Shown here: positions 48,101-58,153 of the stretch, piece after piece
Numbering within the stretch: position 1 is the stretch's first letter
Layout: each line of letters opens with the position of its first letter
Assembly (NCBI GenBank): GCA_028274465.1
Contig: CM051455.1
Span: 101,926,942-101,990,941, forward strand
Reading direction: 5' to 3'
DNA from: Plantago ovata
Lineage: Eukaryota; Streptophyta; Magnoliopsida; Lamiales; Plantaginaceae
DNA length: 64,000 nt
Program-made: the position numbers and the translations under genes
Notes under the pieces: model-generated
What the model saw: only the letters and a program-made list of their open reading frames with translations
What the model was told of the DNA's origin: nothing
Database searches by the model: none

Positions 48101-49751
48101 GCTGATCTTTGGGTTTATTGATCAGATATGCCAAAAAGCAGGTAGCACCCTTCACGTACAGCTTCCTAGCTTCCATGGCAGACAGTAAAAACTTCTCATC
48201 CTTTCTCTTATCTCCTTTCCATACGACTTTCTCCTCTCCAGGTTTTCCCAGGGATATGGCCTTGGTTCGACAATCCAGTTGGGCGTAGTGCTCGGACAAC
48301 CAATCCATACCCAGAATAACATCGTAGGTTGATAGAGGTAGAAATATTAGGTCGGCATGGAAAGTTCTTCCTAGGATGGAAATCTCACATCGCTCGACGA
48401 ACTTCTTAGTGATTAGACTAGCTCCCAAAGGCGTACATACTTCTAAAGCGTAGGGTAATACTTTGTATGGTAAAGCGAGTGATTCAGCAAATACTTCAGC
48501 AATAAACGAATGCGTAGCACTAGGATCAAATAAAGCTTTAGAAGAAGTTTGAGCGATCAGTAGCGTACCTTCAACCACAGTTGCGGTGTCAGGAACTTCA
48601 TGACCGCCTATGCTGAAAACTCGGGGCTTCGCCATAGTACCCTTTCCATCATTTCTCGGAGCATAGTCTCCTGGCCTTCCTCCCTTGACAATGGCATGTC
48701 GGTTCGGACAGTGGCTAATCTTGTGATCCTTACTCCCACAAGCCAAGCATAAGCCCTGTCTTTTCCAGCAGTTGTGCTCATCGTGATTCACTCCTCCACA
48801 GTAGTTGCAATTCTTCCTTGCCTGGAACGACTGCCCAGACCCTCCAGTAGTGTTGCGAGAACGGTTGTCATGCTGAGTACGGGAATACTTCACCGGTGGT
48901 GCCTGATATCCAGATTGATATCCTCCTCGATTCTCCCGCTTATACCCAGATTGGCTTCCTCCTCCATGGCTCCCAGAAGAACTAGAGTAGCTCCTCTTGC
49001 TCGAGTATGGCTTATCAGCCATCTTAATCTCCTTGAGACCACTCTCTACCTCAGAGGCGAGTTCGACAGCCTTGAGATAGGTAGGCATATTGGTCCCAAA
49101 TAGACTGTACCGGATCTCGGAGTTGAGTCCCTTCACAAAGTGACGAACCTTCTCTCGTTCATCATCCTGGAAATGCGGCACGTACTTCAGTAACCGAGTA
49201 AACTCCGAGTCATAGTCGGCAACATCCATGTTCCCTTGCACCAAAGCTTGAAATTCATCTCTCCGGTTCTCGCGAACCAGGCGAGGCACGTACTTGTCCA
49301 TAAAGTCCTTGGTGAAATTCTCCCAGGTACGAGCAACTCCCTCTTGCCTCCATCTCGCATTCACAGTTCTCCACCAGTTCCTGGCGGCTCCCACGAACTG
49401 GAAAGCAGCAAGCTCGATCTTTCTCTCGTCCAGATAATGCAGGATCGAGAATAAGTTCTCCATACCTTCGATCCAGAGCTCAGCCTTACGGGGATCTGGT
49501 GTTCCCTCAAACCTCTCAGGATGGAATCGAGTGAACCGTTCTGCAGCCTGATCGATGGTCTGGATCGGTGGTGGTGGCAGAGGCTGAACAGGTGGTGTTG
49601 GTACTCCAGCGCGGCGAATGGTTTCGTTGAAATTCCCCAGAGCAGCGATGATACGGTCTACTTGGTCTCCATTTTCAGCGTGCTGATCGTCTCCACTTCC
49701 ATTGCTGCTGGCACCACGAGTGTTTCTGCGACTCATTCTAACAAAGGGCAC
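45198..49751 (-). CDS. Chromovirus Gag-Pol polyprotein, uninterrupted
   Basis: 1517 codons with no stop. Order by residue: gag (about 60-250, [34 protein letters not shown]), a Ser/Gly-rich linker, two zinc knuckles ([28 protein letters not shown], about 320-350), protease ([12 protein letters not shown], about 410), RT ([20 protein letters not shown], catalytic FIDDILVYS, about 640-800), RNase H ([30 protein letters not shown]), integrase (HHCC zinc finger, then [28 protein letters not shown]) and a C-terminal chromodomain ([33 protein letters not shown]). The protease motif is DPSA where the family has DSGA, so the active-site glycine and serine positions are changed. The protein would form virus-like particles, copy the RNA and integrate; the chromodomain steers integration toward marked chromatin. 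The upstream start [13 protein letters not shown] could also be at the second Met. Confidence 0.95.
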   Translation of the reverse strand: MPFVRMSRRNTRGASSNGSGDDQHAENGDQVDRIIAALGNFNETIRRAGVPTPPVQPLPPPPIQTIDQAAERFTRFHPERFEGTPDPRKAELWIEGMENLFSILHYLDERKIELAAFQFVGAARNWWRTVNARWRQEGVARTWENFTKDFMDKYVPRLVRENRRDEFQALVQGNMDVADYDSEFTRLLKYVPHFQDDEREKVRHFVKGLNSEIRYSLFGTNMPTYLKAVELASEVESGLKEIKMADKPYSSKRSYSSSSGSHGGGSQSGYKRENRGGYQSGYQAPPVKYSRTQHDNRSRNTTGGSGQSFQARKNCNYCGGVNHDEHNCWKRQGLCLACGSKDHKISHCPNRHAIVKGGRPGDYAPRNDGKGTMAKPRVFSIGGHEVPDTATVVEGTLLIAQTSSKALFDPSATHSFIAEVFAESLALPYKVLPYALEVCTPLGASLITKKFVERCEISILGRTFHADLIFLPLSTYDVILGMDWLSEHYAQLDCRTKAISLGKPGEEKVVWKGDKRKDEKFLLSAMEARKLYVKGATCFLAYLINKPKDQPKIEEVRVVKEFKGVFPEKLDSVPPEREVEFSIDLVPGTAPLSKSPYRMAPAELKELKTQLQDLVDNGFVRPSSSPWGSPVLFVKKKDGTMRMCIDYRGLNQVTVKNKYPLPRIEELFDQLEGSKVYSKLDLRQGYYQVRVRKEDIPKTALNSRYGHYEFVVMPFGLTNAPAVFMDLMHRVFQPYLDQFVVVFIDDILVYSKSEEDHEKHLRIVLETLQNNKLYAKFSKCEFWLDKVAFLGHIISGEGLEVDPSKIESIVNWKRPESVTEVRSFLGLAGYYRRFVKDYSKIAGPLSSLTGKNPKFVWSDKCQESFEELKKRLTTAPILALPEGTNDFIVYTDASKEGLGCVLMQREKVIAYASRKLKPYERNYPTHDLELAAIVFALGKWRHYLYGLEFTILTDHKSLKYVFTQKELNMRQRRWMEFLGDCTCTIQYHPGKANVVADALSRRVHVSNLEVSKLSCMFANITLRYELAGKILEAQEHDEELQDIKAHITEPRNAKFSIDESGALRFQGRLCVPSDEELRRLILEEAHKSKYSMHPGGNKMYEDLKKVYWWTYMKRDVAQFVQSCVVCQQVKAEHQKPGSLLQPLEIPQWKWEMITMDFVAGLPVARGGFDSVWVIVDRLTKSAHFLPVKTTYTSEKLAEVYRDEIIRLHGTPVSIVSDRDPKFFSRFWKKVHEGLGTKLNFSTAAHPQTDGQSERTIQTLEDLLRLCVLDHQGSWAQHLPLVEYAYNNSYQASIGMAPFEALYGRKCRSPLYWDLEDRVSTPVAGERTLNEMIQETLEKVRLIRDRLRTAQSRQKSYADNRRRDLEFEVGDFVFLKLSPRKGIVRMGRRAKLNPRYVGPYEIIERVGIVAYRLQLPTTITGIHNVFHVSQLKKYYPDPSHVIQPEEVTIEEDLSYVEQPVRILDQKVQQLRNRQIKQVKVLWRNHQYEEATWESEDDMRRQYPELFNFSGANLETKFF

Positions 49752-50105
49752 TACTTAGCAGTTGATTTAACAACCTCGAATCTCTAACTTAGAGAAGAGC
49801 AGAAAACAAAGAACTAAGGCCAGTACTTAATCTTCTACAACAGGTATAAACTGAGCAGTGAAGAAGAAAACGTGCCTTGAACTTTAAAACAAAAAGCAAA
49901 AACAAGAAAACAACGAAGTCTCAAAACAGCCAAGCATGCAATAAAACAAAAGAAAAACGATCTCTACTCGTCTTAGCGAGGAAAACGGAAAACCACAGAG
50001 TCAAATAAACGGAAAAGCATAAGCAGTCTCAGTCGGCTGAACTAAAAGAAAAACTCGCTTGGCAGAAACAAAGAAGTTCGGTACGAGCTCGAAAAGGCAA
50101 CTATC

Positions 50106-50570
50106 CTAATAAGCGTCCTCGCTGTCATCCTCGGAACGTCCCTGGGGCACGTGAGCATCTCCTCCTTCTCCCTCAGAGGAGTCCTCCTCGGGATCTTCTT
50201 CGGATTCTTCCTCGTCTTCACTCTTTCCTCTACGGGATGGTCCGCAACCCTCGGGAAACGTCCTCCGAGCCTTCCTCCTGGGAATCCGGTTGCCAACATT
50301 GGACGCGGTTAACGTAACAAAGCCAGAGTGCTCCTTCGCGGCGCGTAAGGCTGTTTTCAGAAATCCGATCTCAGCTTCCTTCGTTGCTATCACATCTCGA
50401 AGCTTAAAGTTCTCCAGCCAGTAGTGATCACGTTCATGCACGACTCTATCCATCACGAATCCAGGGTAAACGCCAACAATAGGAACGGAGGTATACGGGT
50501 TGAATTCTCCTTCGACTAGACGATAACGAATAACCCTCTTCTCAGAACTCATACCTATCTGTAAGCACAC
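50106..50570 (-). CDS. Leader ORF upstream of chromovirus gag-pol
   Basis: 154 codons on the same strand as gag-pol, between primer site and gag; the likely initiator is the second Met (MSSEKRVIRYRLVEGEFNPY). The N-terminal half is globular-looking (VPIVGVYPGFVMDRVVHERD), the middle helical (EAEIGFLKTALRAAKEHSG), then there is a basic stretch (NRIPRRKARRTF), and the C-terminus is strongly acidic (EDEEESEEDPEEDSSEGEGG). No family recognised. The open frame and normal-looking composition suggest a real product. It ends 354 bp before gag-pol starts. Confidence 0.55.
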   Translation of the reverse strand: MCLQIGMSSEKRVIRYRLVEGEFNPYTSVPIVGVYPGFVMDRVVHERDHYWLENFKLRDVIATKEAEIGFLKTALRAAKEHSGFVTLTASNVGNRIPRRKARRTFPEGCGPSRRGKSEDEEESEEDPEEDSSEGEGGDAHVPQGRSEDDSEDAY

Positions 50571-50816
50571 GCGTAGTTAACTAGTTAATATCTACGTCAG
50601 AATCAAACAACCACGGAAGGTCAACGGTTTCAGAACGGGTCAAAGGTAGTCAGAAACAGAACAGAGAAGATGAAGAGACGGTTCAGGGTTAGTACGTAAG
50701 ACTCGAATCCGAAAAAAAAACAACAGAAAATACAAAACCTAACCAGCGACTCGGACCCTCACACACACCCCAAAGGTCAAAAGATCCTATCCTAGCAAGC
50801 TCGAGTTTGAACTCAA

Positions 50817-50828
50817 GCTCTGATACCA
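50817..50828 (-). other. Primer-binding site of the chromovirus (tRNA-Met)
   Basis: TGGTATCAGAGC on the minus strand, two bases inside the residual 5' LTR. Confidence 0.9.
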
Positions 50829-50830
50829 AC

Positions 50831-50848
50831 TGTAACGGTACCGTTACA
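50831..50848 (-). repeat. Residual 18-bp 5' LTR
   Basis: TGTAACGGTACCGTTACA. The first 12 bases equal the inner-end bases of the 3' LTR (TGTAACGGTACC at 42589-42600) and the last 6 equal its other end (GTTACA). The CATCA duplication follows directly, so about 2.58 kb of LTR was lost between the termini. The product is a perfect palindrome. Confidence 0.85.
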
Positions 50849-51129
50849 CATCAAGTTCGATACCGTACCGGAATCCGGTAGTGGGTTTGGAGAAGAAGAA
50901 GGGAAGAAAAATAGAAAAGAAAAAAAAAAGAAAAAAGAAAAAAAAATGAAAATTAATAAGTAAAATATAAGGCCATATTTGGTTGTATGAGAGAGAAAAT
51001 CTCAAAATTCTGTGGTCAACACCCGGAACGGCCAAATGGGCCTGAATGTAATTCTTTGCAAGACGGTCCTTGAGATGAAAAGATGTCATCTAGCAGGGGG
51101 TCCAAAAGTAATATTCCCTATTTTTTTCC

Positions 51130-51455
51130 AATGATTATTTCGTGCAAATTTCCATGGGAAGATGTTGTGTCCAGTTGGGCTTCGTGGCAGAGCAAATCGG
51201 GATGAAACTGAGAGCCGATTTGGTTGTGATTATGACTCCAGATCATAAGGTTGCGTGTTCGATTCAAGTCGGGTTCAAATACTCTGGAAAAATCACCCCA
51301 TTCTTTTTCTTCACTTTTAAACTCACAAAATGTTTTCCTCAATGATCCCACCATGCAAATTTTCGAAGGAAGATGTTGTGTCCAGTTGGGCGTGGTGGTA
51401 TAGCAAGTCAGGCTGAAACTAAGAGCCGGTTTTGTTGTGATTATGCAATGAGTTC
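51130..51455 (+). repeat. Tandem duplication of a ~110 bp unit around a tRNA-Trp half
   Basis: The units at 51130-51240 and 51340-51455 share GAAGATGTTGTGTCCAGTTG and GATTATG plus intervening words (GGC...TGAAACT.AGAGCCG). Between them is a tRNA-Trp 3' half followed by AATCACCCC and TTCTTCACTTTTAAACTCAC. The same tail follows the tRNA-Trp pseudogene at 41764, so the two tRNA regions are copies of one repeat. Confidence 0.75.
51231..51277 (+). tRNA. tRNA-Trp 3' half (fragment)
   Basis: TATGA-CTCCAGA-TCATA keeps a fully paired anticodon arm with changed but compensating bases, then AGGTT, the T arm GCGTG-TTCGATT-CAAGT (one mismatch) and CGGGTTCA. The acceptor 5' strand and D arm are missing, replaced by the duplicated repeat unit. 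It is a fragment, not a gene. Confidence 0.65.
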
Positions 51456-52161
51456 GTCGGATGTTTGTTTGTTTAATGTGTTTATGTGTGTTTCTACCTC
51501 TCACGTGTCTTCATATGTATAGTATCGAGAATTAATGTTTAATTCAGTTTGTCAGAAATTGTGGATACGATTGATTGTATGTTGTTCAATATGTGAAAAA
51601 TAGATTAGCACCATGAACCTTATCCTTATCCACATGAACTTTGTTTTCCAAATTAAATTGTGCTTAGAACTCTAATGATCCATGAATCTATCTAGTTAAG
51701 AGCATTTACAAAAGTTTCCCTATAAATATTTCTCTAAAATCATATTAAACTCATTTCCTATAATATTTTAAGTACGTATTTAGGCCGAGGTTTTTGAACG
51801 AGGTCAAGGTTTTTGTGCTGGATATGGCGAAGGTTTTTGTGTTGGATATGGCGCTGATGAATGAGGTTTTTGTGTTGTTTAGGTAGATTCATATTGGTCA
51901 AGTAGATCCAGTTGTGGTGACGAATGTGAGTGCGGCCTGTGCTTGGACTGGTGCGTTGGATTTCGGGTGTTATCATGTTCGGGTTCAAGTTGATGGTTCA
52001 GGAGATTCGGGTTCATGAGGTTCGGGTTCAGATTCAAGGTTCAGTATGTTCGGGTTCAGGTTCAGGTTCAAGGTTTAGGAGGTTCAAATTTGCTTGGGTT
52101 GGATTGTATCGTAAGGTCAACAACCGGTGTTAAATCACGGTTAAAACTAGGTGTTGGTGTT
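51456..52161. other. Non-coding DNA with GTTCGGGTTCAG-type repeats
   Basis: No gene. Short imperfect repeats of GGTTCAGGTTC/GTTCGGGTTCA occur at about 51978-52090, and TTTTTGTGTTGGATATGGCG-like repeats at about 51788-51880. Confidence 0.5.
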
Positions 52162-52711
52162 TGTAATACCCCACATCCCACATCGCTTAAGAGTGAGTGA
52201 AATAAAGGGTATATATGTTAGACCACCACTTTGACATGGTATTAGGCCTTTTGGGTGATTCCAAAAGCAAATCCGTGCGGGTTCAGGCCCAAAGCGGACA
52301 ATATCATACTGTTGGGACGTGTGTGGGTCCGTCCAGGAGTAACCACGCCGGCCAGATTGGTCGGATCGTTACAAATGGTATCAGAGCCTTGACCAACACA
52401 AAGCCCGCACCGGGTGGACTGGTTGTAAAGGTTATTGTCAGTTTGTCACATCCACCACTCAAGGCGCTTGACGAGGACGTCGAAGCTTTAAGCGGGGTAG
52501 TTTGTAATGTCCCGCATCCCACATCACTTAAGAGTGAGGAATAAATGGTATATATGTTAGACCACCACTCTCACATGGTATGAGGCCTTTTGGGTGATTC
52601 CAAAAGCAAATCCGTGAGGGCTCAGGCCCAAAGCGGACAATATCATACTGTTGGGACGTGTGTGGGTCCGTCCAGGAGTAACCACGCCGGCCAGATTGGT
52701 CGGGTCGTTAC
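52162..52711 (+). mobile_element. TRIM (terminal-repeat retrotransposon in miniature)
   Basis: Two LTRs of about 210 bp (52162-52373 and 52503-52711) start TGTAATACCCC/TGTAATGTCCC and end TCGTTACA (the last A is lost in the right copy). They enclose only 129 bp, with a primer site TGGTATCAGAGC (52376-52387) and a purine tract (AAGCGGGGTAG) before the right LTR. There is no coding capacity. The right LTR ends exactly where a copia LTR begins. Confidence 0.88.
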
Positions 52712-55535
52712 TGTTAGGAAACGTGTAATTTTGATGAGCAATTAACCATGCTAAATTGAGGAAAGACCAGTAACTAGTAATCTTAAGGTCCAGAGGAATT
52801 TAGAATTTTAAGGACATTGTAAAAAAGGAACGTTTGCTGAAGACTTAGTGTAGGTACTAGTTAGGTGCTTTAGTTTGTTGATGATGTACTTTGTTTTTAC
52901 AAATGAACTATTGAAGCACTAGAACCGCTCAAAAACTTGAAGATTCGAAGACTGAAGACTTAAGAAGAATTCTGAGAAAGGTATCTACAAAGGCACATGT
53001 TGCTCAGAAAGTGAGATTTTCAGCAACAGCTCGCATAAGTGAAAATCTATATGAAAGAGTAGGTTGTGCTTGCTGAAACTGAGACTGACCACTTGCTGAA
53101 CAACATATGTGACCTACTTGCTGAAAGTACTTGCATTTTGGCTCCAACGTTCACATTTGAATTCGATTCAAATGAACATTAAATGCAAAGTAGGCACGAG
53201 AAGAACATGAAGACTGATGAATGTGTATTTTACACTTTCATTTGAGTCTTTTTCACCTATTTTAGCTATCCTCTATGTTAATTTAGCTATATTTTAGTGA
53301 ATTTTATTAGAATAGTATCACGTTTCCCTTTAGATTTTATTTTACAGGTTTTGGTTGAAAAACGAGGATTTCTAGGCAATTATATTGAAGTTGACAAGGA
53401 ATTGGTGTTCCAGAAGCCTATTTGGAGTATCTGAAGGTTTCCGGATAGGATTTGGAGTCTAGGGGTCGAATCTGGAGGTTGGAAGGCCACTAGAAGTCAG
53501 AAACAAAGTCCGAAAAGGGGAAGAAAATCCAAAAACGCGTCGAAAATGCGGAATTCCGAGAAATTTACTTTCGGGCGAATCGCCCCACACCGGGCGAATC
53601 GCCCGGTGTGTGGGGCCCTTCGCCCCACACTATTTCGAAGCCTATATATAGTTGCTCAGTTTTTCTCCGAAATTCATACTTTTCCAGACCTATTCTCTCA
53701 CCTTTCTCTGTAGTTTTAGGTAGGAACTCCCCATAGCCTGTTCTGGGGGTTCGTAGCTTAGGAGATATTTTTTCATAGCAGTTTGGAGCTTGTAAGATCG
53801 CGATTCTTCGGAGACTGACAACCTTCGGTAACATTGTATCTTACGGTTTATTCTACTTATTTTTATATATCTTTCAACATGCTTTCTTCTATGATTTCTG
53901 TTGATTGCATGACAATTATGAGTAGCTAAACTTATCGTTGGTGGTAGTATGTGAATTCTTAGCGAAGGGTAGATAATCATGCTAATGGCTATATCGCGCA
54001 TTATACTTCGTGTTATTGCTTTATTTCGTTGATCAGGCTCAGCCTATATCCTCGTATGTTGATTAATTATTATGCACAATTGGACCCTCGCCGACCTATG
54101 CATATCTATATCTTCGTAGTGTTGAATAATTACGGAACACAATTGGACAATAGTGATTGACTTGTCAGTATCTGTATCTTCGTAGTGCTTAATAATTACA
54201 ACAGGACAATCGATTGATCAAAGATCTCCATGCAAGACCGAGGAATTTACGCATGATTATTAACCCGTTATGCTTTGAAGGATCATACTATCACCAATCT
54301 TCATTATCTGTTAGAAAAAACTTTGCTTTTCCGTCTGCTGTTTTTATATTCTAAATTAGATTTGATAAAGCTAGTTATAGTCCTTAGAGAACGACACTCG
54401 AGGTCATTCTACTCCTACACTACGGTTTTCGTTGTAGTTGTGAATTGCCTTTGGCTAAATAACAAATTTATTTGATTCGTTCGCGTTGGAATACGACACC
54501 AGCGCGTGTTCATCAAAGACTAGAAGACAAATGAAGAACGCTGCTGAAAGTACAAAAGAAAGATAGTGACATCTTAAGGTACAAAGCCTTAGATTTGAAA
54601 TTAAAACGGCTCCCTTGATTCACTATAAATAGAGGTCATCCGGAAAAAAGTTGAAGTGTGTCAACAACGTGATCAAACTCTCACTTGTGCTTAAACACTC
54701 AATCTTCCATACCTTTTACTGCCGATTGATCCGTTCCGAGACTTAAACTTGAAACAAAAGCTACTTGTGAAGAAGTAGAACATTCACGGCTAAGAAATTA
54801 GCTTATTGTTCTTTCTTTTGAACAAGAACAAGTCTTGACACCAGAATAACTTAACTTGCTTACTGAAAAGTATTAAAAGTTGTGTTTCTTTAGATAACTT
54901 GTTATAGATGAAAAAGTTATACTCAAGTCATCTCATCCCAAACCTCTCTAACTGATAAACACCCTTTTTCAGGCGTGAAATTAAGGGGGAATTAATCAAG
55001 CATTGTGTTGCTGATTATAAGTCCCAAGTTTGGTGGAGAACAAGGTTACAGTTCTCTAGTTAGGTTGGAAATGAAGAAAGTGTGCTTTGGCTTCTGAAGA
55101 ATCATTATAGATAGGATTTGTAAGGAACCTCACATCTTATCTTAGTGGATTCAGTCCTAGAAAGGACAAAGTGAATTAGTTGAGAGATTACGCCACTCTC
55201 AGATACCACTATAAAAGTGTTCGTGTGCTTTAATTTACCGCATTTAGTTTTCAGCAAGCTATACTTATTGTACACTGTCACTCTGTCCGCTTGCTGAAAC
55301 TAGCACTCTCTGAAGAGCACTTATTGTATAAAGTCTTCCGCACTCTGTTTTTAAAGTACCAGCAAACTCGTCACTGAAAAGTAACAAGTACTTGCTGAGA
55401 AAGTTAAGTACCAGCAAACTCATTACTGAAAAGTAATAAGCACTTGCTGAGAAAGTTTTTAAACGACGAAAGTTTGAAAAGACTATTCACACCCCCCCCC
55501 CCTTAGTCTTTTCTTGTTGTTTAAAGGGACCAACA
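52712..55535 (+). repeat. 5' LTR of the SIRE-like element, split by a solo LTR
   Basis: Ends TGTTAGGAAACG and GGGACCAACA. Without the insertion at 53215-54515 and one TSD copy it is about 1518 bp. The word TTGCTGAAA and related CTTGCTGA motifs recur many times in it (52980-53150 and 55250-55450). Confidence 0.85.
53215..54515 (+). repeat. Solo LTR of the Athila-like family
   Basis: 1301 bp, TGATGAATGTG...GTTCATCA, the reverse orientation of the LTRs at 14755 and 21786, flanked by a perfect AAGAC duplication (53210-53214 and 54516-54520). No internal sequence remains, as after LTR-LTR recombination. Divergence from the two full-element LTRs is visibly larger than between them. Confidence 0.92.
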
Positions 55536-55537
55536 AG

Positions 55538-55549
55538 TGGTATCAGAGC
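55538..55549 (+). other. Primer-binding site (tRNA-Met), SIRE-like element
   Basis: TGGTATCAGAGC, two bases after the LTR end. It follows a C-run and CCTTAGTCTTTTC. Confidence 0.92.
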
Positions 55550-55705
55550 CAGGTTCTTTAACCTTTAGCACTGAACCTAGATCCCCTTAGGTGCTTTCCG
55601 TAAATCACTTTCACTTGATCAGTTTGGTAGTCTTTTGCTGACAAGATGTAGCTAGGAGCCGCTCCCTTGCTGAAGCTGGAAAACTATGAAAAATGGTGAA
55701 ACAAC

Positions 55706-58073
55706 ATGATGCTACATCTTGAGGCCATTAGTGATGAGATGGTTACTGTCATAAATGATGGACCTATCAAGATCACTAAACTTGAGAGAAGCTTTTCTCA
55801 CAAAACCACGGATACTGTTGGAAAGGAAACTATCTTAGGAGAACCGGTTGATACCGCCGTTCCAAAACCAAGAGAGGAATGGACTTCCGACGAAGCCAAA
55901 GGATTCCGTCTTGATGGCTTGATGGCCAAGCAAGAAACATCATTATTCGATCAACTCCAGATACTATACAGTGCAAACTATGGGGTGCCAAAACTGCTAA
56001 GGAAGCTTGGAAAATGGTTCAAAATCTTTGTGCTGGATCTAACAAAACCAAGGAAAACAAACTCGAAGTGCTAAAGTTAAAGTTCCAAAACTTTAAACAA
56101 GGTACAAATGAGTCACTAGAAGACTTGAATTTCATATTTACAACTCTAGTGAGTGAGATGGCTGCCTTAGGAGTTGGAAACTTCTATTCAGATTTTGAGA
56201 AGGTGAAAACCATTATCAGAAGTCTAAACCAAGAATGGATCCATACTCAGAACTTCTACTACAATCAAGGAATGCCAAATATCACTCCAACAAAGTTGTT
56301 CTCTCATCTTGCTACTGTCAACTACAAGACAAAGCAAAGAGAAAATGTGTTTGCTGAAAAAACGCAAAACATTGCTCTTGTCGCTAAACCATCATCTTCT
56401 GAAAAGAAGAATGATAAAGAGCCTGCTGATGAAAACACTCTTGTTGTTAGAAACATGAAGAAATTCATGAGTAAGGAACTTGAAAGGCGAAAAGCAAAAG
56501 AGAAGCTGAAAAAGCATCTTGGTAACAACTACCATAAATACAAGAATGAAGCTAGCTCGCTAAACAAGAAAGCTCAGCAAGCAAATTCCTCTGAAGAACC
56601 AGTAGTTGGCAATGATCTCTGCTTTTATTGCAAAAATCTTGGACACTTCAAAGCAAACTGTCCTTTGCTGAAAGGCAAATCTGCTGAAAAGAAGAAGAAG
56701 TTCAAAAGGTCTTTGATTGCTGAAGAAAAGAAGAAGCTTCAAGAAAAAATTGAGGCGCTTTGCATTGATACAAGGTCTGAAGACAGTGAGGTAGAGAGCT
56801 CAGACACTGAAGAAGAAGCCACTCTTGATGTAGAGATTGGCAAGGAAGTTTGTGGAATAGCTATGGAAGCTTATCCAGATGTGTCAAACTACGAATTCTG
56901 CCTCATGGCCGGTCAGGTAAATTGTCCTACCTCTGACTCTGATTCAGAAAGTGAAGATGACATTGACCTTGATAGAATTCAAGGATAAATCGAAAGATTT
57001 GAGAAAACTCTGAGCAAACAGCAAGAGAAACTACAGAATGTTGAATTTCTGACTAAGAAACTACTGAAAAGTATGTCTTGCTGAGCGTTGAGTCAGAAAA
57101 GAAGGATGCTGAAATATTGCATCTCAAGAAGTTAATTGCTGAAGCTACAGAGAAGAATTCTCAAATGGCAATAGAATTGGAAGAGTATCAGTCTTCAATT
57201 CTAAAGTTACTTGCTGAAATACAAGAAATGAAAAAGGTGAAAATCAATTTCAAATCTTATGCTGATGCGAGTAACACGCTGACTGAACTAAACTCTTATC
57301 TGAGAGATCCATCTCAGAAAGAAGGTTTAGGTGCAACGCATGAAGGTGATGGTGTAACAATCTTGAGTAAAGACAAATCACCAATCACCTTTGTTCGTGC
57401 AGTTGATAGTGGTCAACCAGAAATCTATCAGATTGGTCAATCTAAGGTTGCTGAAATATGTAATCAAGTACCTATGACCATAAATCCCGCTGTTGCTACT
57501 CAAAGTAACAAGACTTTAAAAGGAAAACAAGTTGCTGAAAAGCAAACTGTTAAGAAAAAGGATGTTGTAAAGCATTCCGCCAAACAAGTTGCTGAAAAGC
57601 AATTTGTTAAGACAAAAGGCAAGATTACTAAAAGTAATCAGAAGGCCTTTGCTGACAAACCTGAATCAAGTAAGGTTGCTGAGACAAAAGCTCAACATTC
57701 TCCGAAAAGTGGACTTGGATTCAAAACCAAGCAAAGTCAACTTTTTCATGAGTATAAGCAAAGTCAGCAAATATACTTCAAAGAGATGAAAAAAACCAAG
57801 CCTAAGAGTTATGACAAAACTCAAAATGCTAGGACTAGAAGGAACCTTGCTAGAAAAGAACTTACTGAAAAGTATGTTCAGAAAAAGGGTCAACCAAGAA
57901 AGACGCCACATCAGAAAGTGGACTTGATTAGCAATGATCAAAAGTCTTTCGGTTCTAAACCCTCTAGTTCCTCAGCAAGTAGAAAACAAGTCAAAGTTGA
58001 AAAACTCAAGACTTGGGTTTCCACTGGACGCTTTCTTGAGCATGTTAATGGACATCCAATATTGGGTAATTAA
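55706..58073 (+). pseudogene. Gag of the SIRE-like element, frameshifted
   Basis: Three frames in succession. 55706-about 55970 holds MMLHLEAISDEMVTVINDGP and EEWTSDEAKGFRLDGLM. From about 55975 to 56988 come AKTAKEAWKMVQNL, FKQGTNESLEDLNFIFTTLV and the zinc knuckle CFYCKNLGHFKANC, then an acidic stretch. 57078-58073 has a coiled coil (IAEATEKNSQMAIELEEYQ) and a Lys-rich tail with repeated KQVAEKQ units. A stop at 56986 and a shift near 57070 break the second junction. Confidence 0.82.
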
Positions 58074-58111
58074 CTTGTTTGCTCTTGATTGTGCAGACTT
58101 CAGCCACGGAG

Positions 58112-58153
58112 ACAAACAATGCAATTTGTCACTTTGACAGTGGTTGTGGAAAG
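58112..58153 (+). pseudogene. Start of copia protease, truncated
   Basis: The frame reads CHFDSGCGK, the D-S-G active-site motif of copia proteases, and stops at the LTR edge after GGAAAG. The remainder of pol is not in the window. Confidence 0.75.

Larger units (their letters stand above)
42589..50848 (-). mobile_element. Ty3/gypsy chromovirus (Tekay/Del-like) with collapsed 5' LTR
   Basis: On the minus strand: residual 5' LTR (18 bp), tRNA-Met primer site, leader with a 154-codon ORF, a single 1517-codon gag-pol with C-terminal chromodomain, polypurine tract, and 2598 bp 3' LTR. It is flanked by a perfect CATCA duplication (42584-42588 and 50849-50853), so both element ends are original. 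LTR ends (TGTAACACCCCG on the minus strand) and domain content fit Tekay/Del. Confidence 0.9.
41896..51118. mobile_element. Mutator-type non-autonomous TIR element, split by a chromovirus
   Basis: A 9-bp direct repeat TATTTTTTT flanks it (41887-41895 and 51119-51127). The ends are inverted: GGGCAAATTACATACAGTAC on the left, GGGAATATTACTTTTGGAC on the complemented right, each followed by TAGATG and then AATTACATCCAGGTCC or AATTACATTCAGGCCC. Without the insertion it is about 958 bp (41896-42588 plus 50854-51118). It has a palindrome-rich interior like the element at 39125-40278 but different end sequences. Confidence 0.65.
52712..58153 (+). mobile_element. SIRE-like copia element, 5' part
   Basis: Plus-strand element: 5' LTR, tRNA-Met primer site, broken gag, and the first codons of protease. 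It is cut at 58153 by an Angela-like LTR. The long gag with a coiled-coil extension fits the SIRE type, but without RT the clade is an inference. Confidence 0.8.
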
